Assembly (NCBI GenBank): GCA_903772945.1
Contig: CAICTM010000174.1
Span: forward strand, 36,768 to 100,767
Source of the DNA: Seminavis robusta
Taxonomy: Eukaryota; Bacillariophyta; Bacillariophyceae; Naviculales; Naviculaceae
Reading direction: 5' to 3'
DNA: 64,000 bases
Shown here: positions 63,560-64,000 of the stretch, one piece after another
How the letters are laid out: the number at the start of each line of letters is the position of its first letter
Numbering within the stretch: the first letter of the stretch is position 1
Notes under the pieces: model-generated
What the model was told of the DNA's origin: nothing
The model's input: only the letters and a program-made list of their open reading frames with translations
Database searches by the model: none
Program-made: the position numbers and the translations under genes

Positions 63560-64000
63560 GAATGCGCATTTTAGCCACCCAATTTACCAGTGTGCTTGTG
63601 CGTGATGTTCTTGTACAAGAGCCTCTACAGTCCGATGCAGGTGCTAATATTAACTCAGCTTTGCGTAAAATGATCTTGATGTTGCCTATAGATTCGTACG
63701 TGTACATTCGTCATAATAAGCAAGGCACAACTAGTGTTTACGCATATTGCTTAACGAAAGTGCATGGAGGAACAGAACATTCTTTACTATTGAACAGATT
63801 CTTGTGGGTGTCGCCCTTCTGATCTTCAAGCAGGAGGCAACCTTTCATAGGGCACATTCTTTGTGCAACCAAGCTATAAAAAGTTTTCGCAATCGCATCC
63901 ATTTTCCTTATGCCCCTTGGACCTGACCGCATTCTGCGCTTTCTTGCTACGCTCTCATATCCAAGAAACTGTCCGCCATCCTACCTCTCTCTCTGTTTTT
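63560..64000. other. Window edge, no supported gene
   Basis: An 86-codon plus frame (63562-63822) and a 64-codon minus frame (63738-63932) overlap. Neither has a family, so neither is called. Confidence 0.4.

Overview
The window is eukaryotic nuclear DNA, most likely from a diatom (a raphid pennate such as Seminavis is a guess from memory, not a search). Supporting signs are GT-AG introns, mostly about 75-140 nt and absent from many genes, a secreted protein with the diatom-style PSDMPS repeat, an N-terminus resembling a diatom plastid presequence, intact and decayed PIF/Harbinger, reverse-transcriptase and Ty3/gypsy elements, and intergenic DNA packed with the palindromes TACCGGTA and CTAGCTAG. 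I see no tRNA, rRNA or CRISPR array.

Layout. 1-1539 (-): 5' part of a type II membrane, glycosyltransferase-like gene that runs off the left edge. 2206-4066: a PIF/Harbinger-like transposon with matching terminal inverted repeats, a DDE transposase (+) and an acidic/basic-tailed second protein (-). 4950-7274 (+): long-chain acyl-CoA synthetase. 7688-9799 (-): double-RING coiled-coil protein. 10572-13409 (+): STELLO-like glycosyltransferase. 14004-14771 (-): secreted Cys-rich protein. 15220-17560: repeats and a decayed reverse transcriptase. 19213-21523 (-): flavin oxidoreductase fused to two EF-hands. 23757-26762 (-) and 27043-30069 (+): a divergent pair, a multispan EGF-repeat protein and a multispan class 3 lipase. 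30387-38934: small proteins of unknown function. 39276-41102 (-): amino-acid transporter. 41468-49087 (-): the most remarkable locus, which I reconstruct as one 26-exon gene encoding two consecutive kexin/subtilisin-type proteases (about 1695 residues) with five micro-exons of 13-23 nt. 50336-55190 (+): STAND-type predicted ATPase. 55509-56984 (-): basic coiled-coil protein. 57600-58830: foldback and MITE-like inverted repeats. 59500-63560: a decayed Ty3/gypsy element (-) between direct repeats.

The genes look like independent transcription units. Several fit the secretory and membrane systems (two Golgi-type glycosyltransferase-like proteins, the tandem protease, the EGF protein, the lipase, the Cys-rich protein), but nothing in the order suggests a pathway cluster. 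Exon structures were worked out by eye from splice consensus, reading-frame continuity and, for the protease, by aligning its two halves. They need transcript support.
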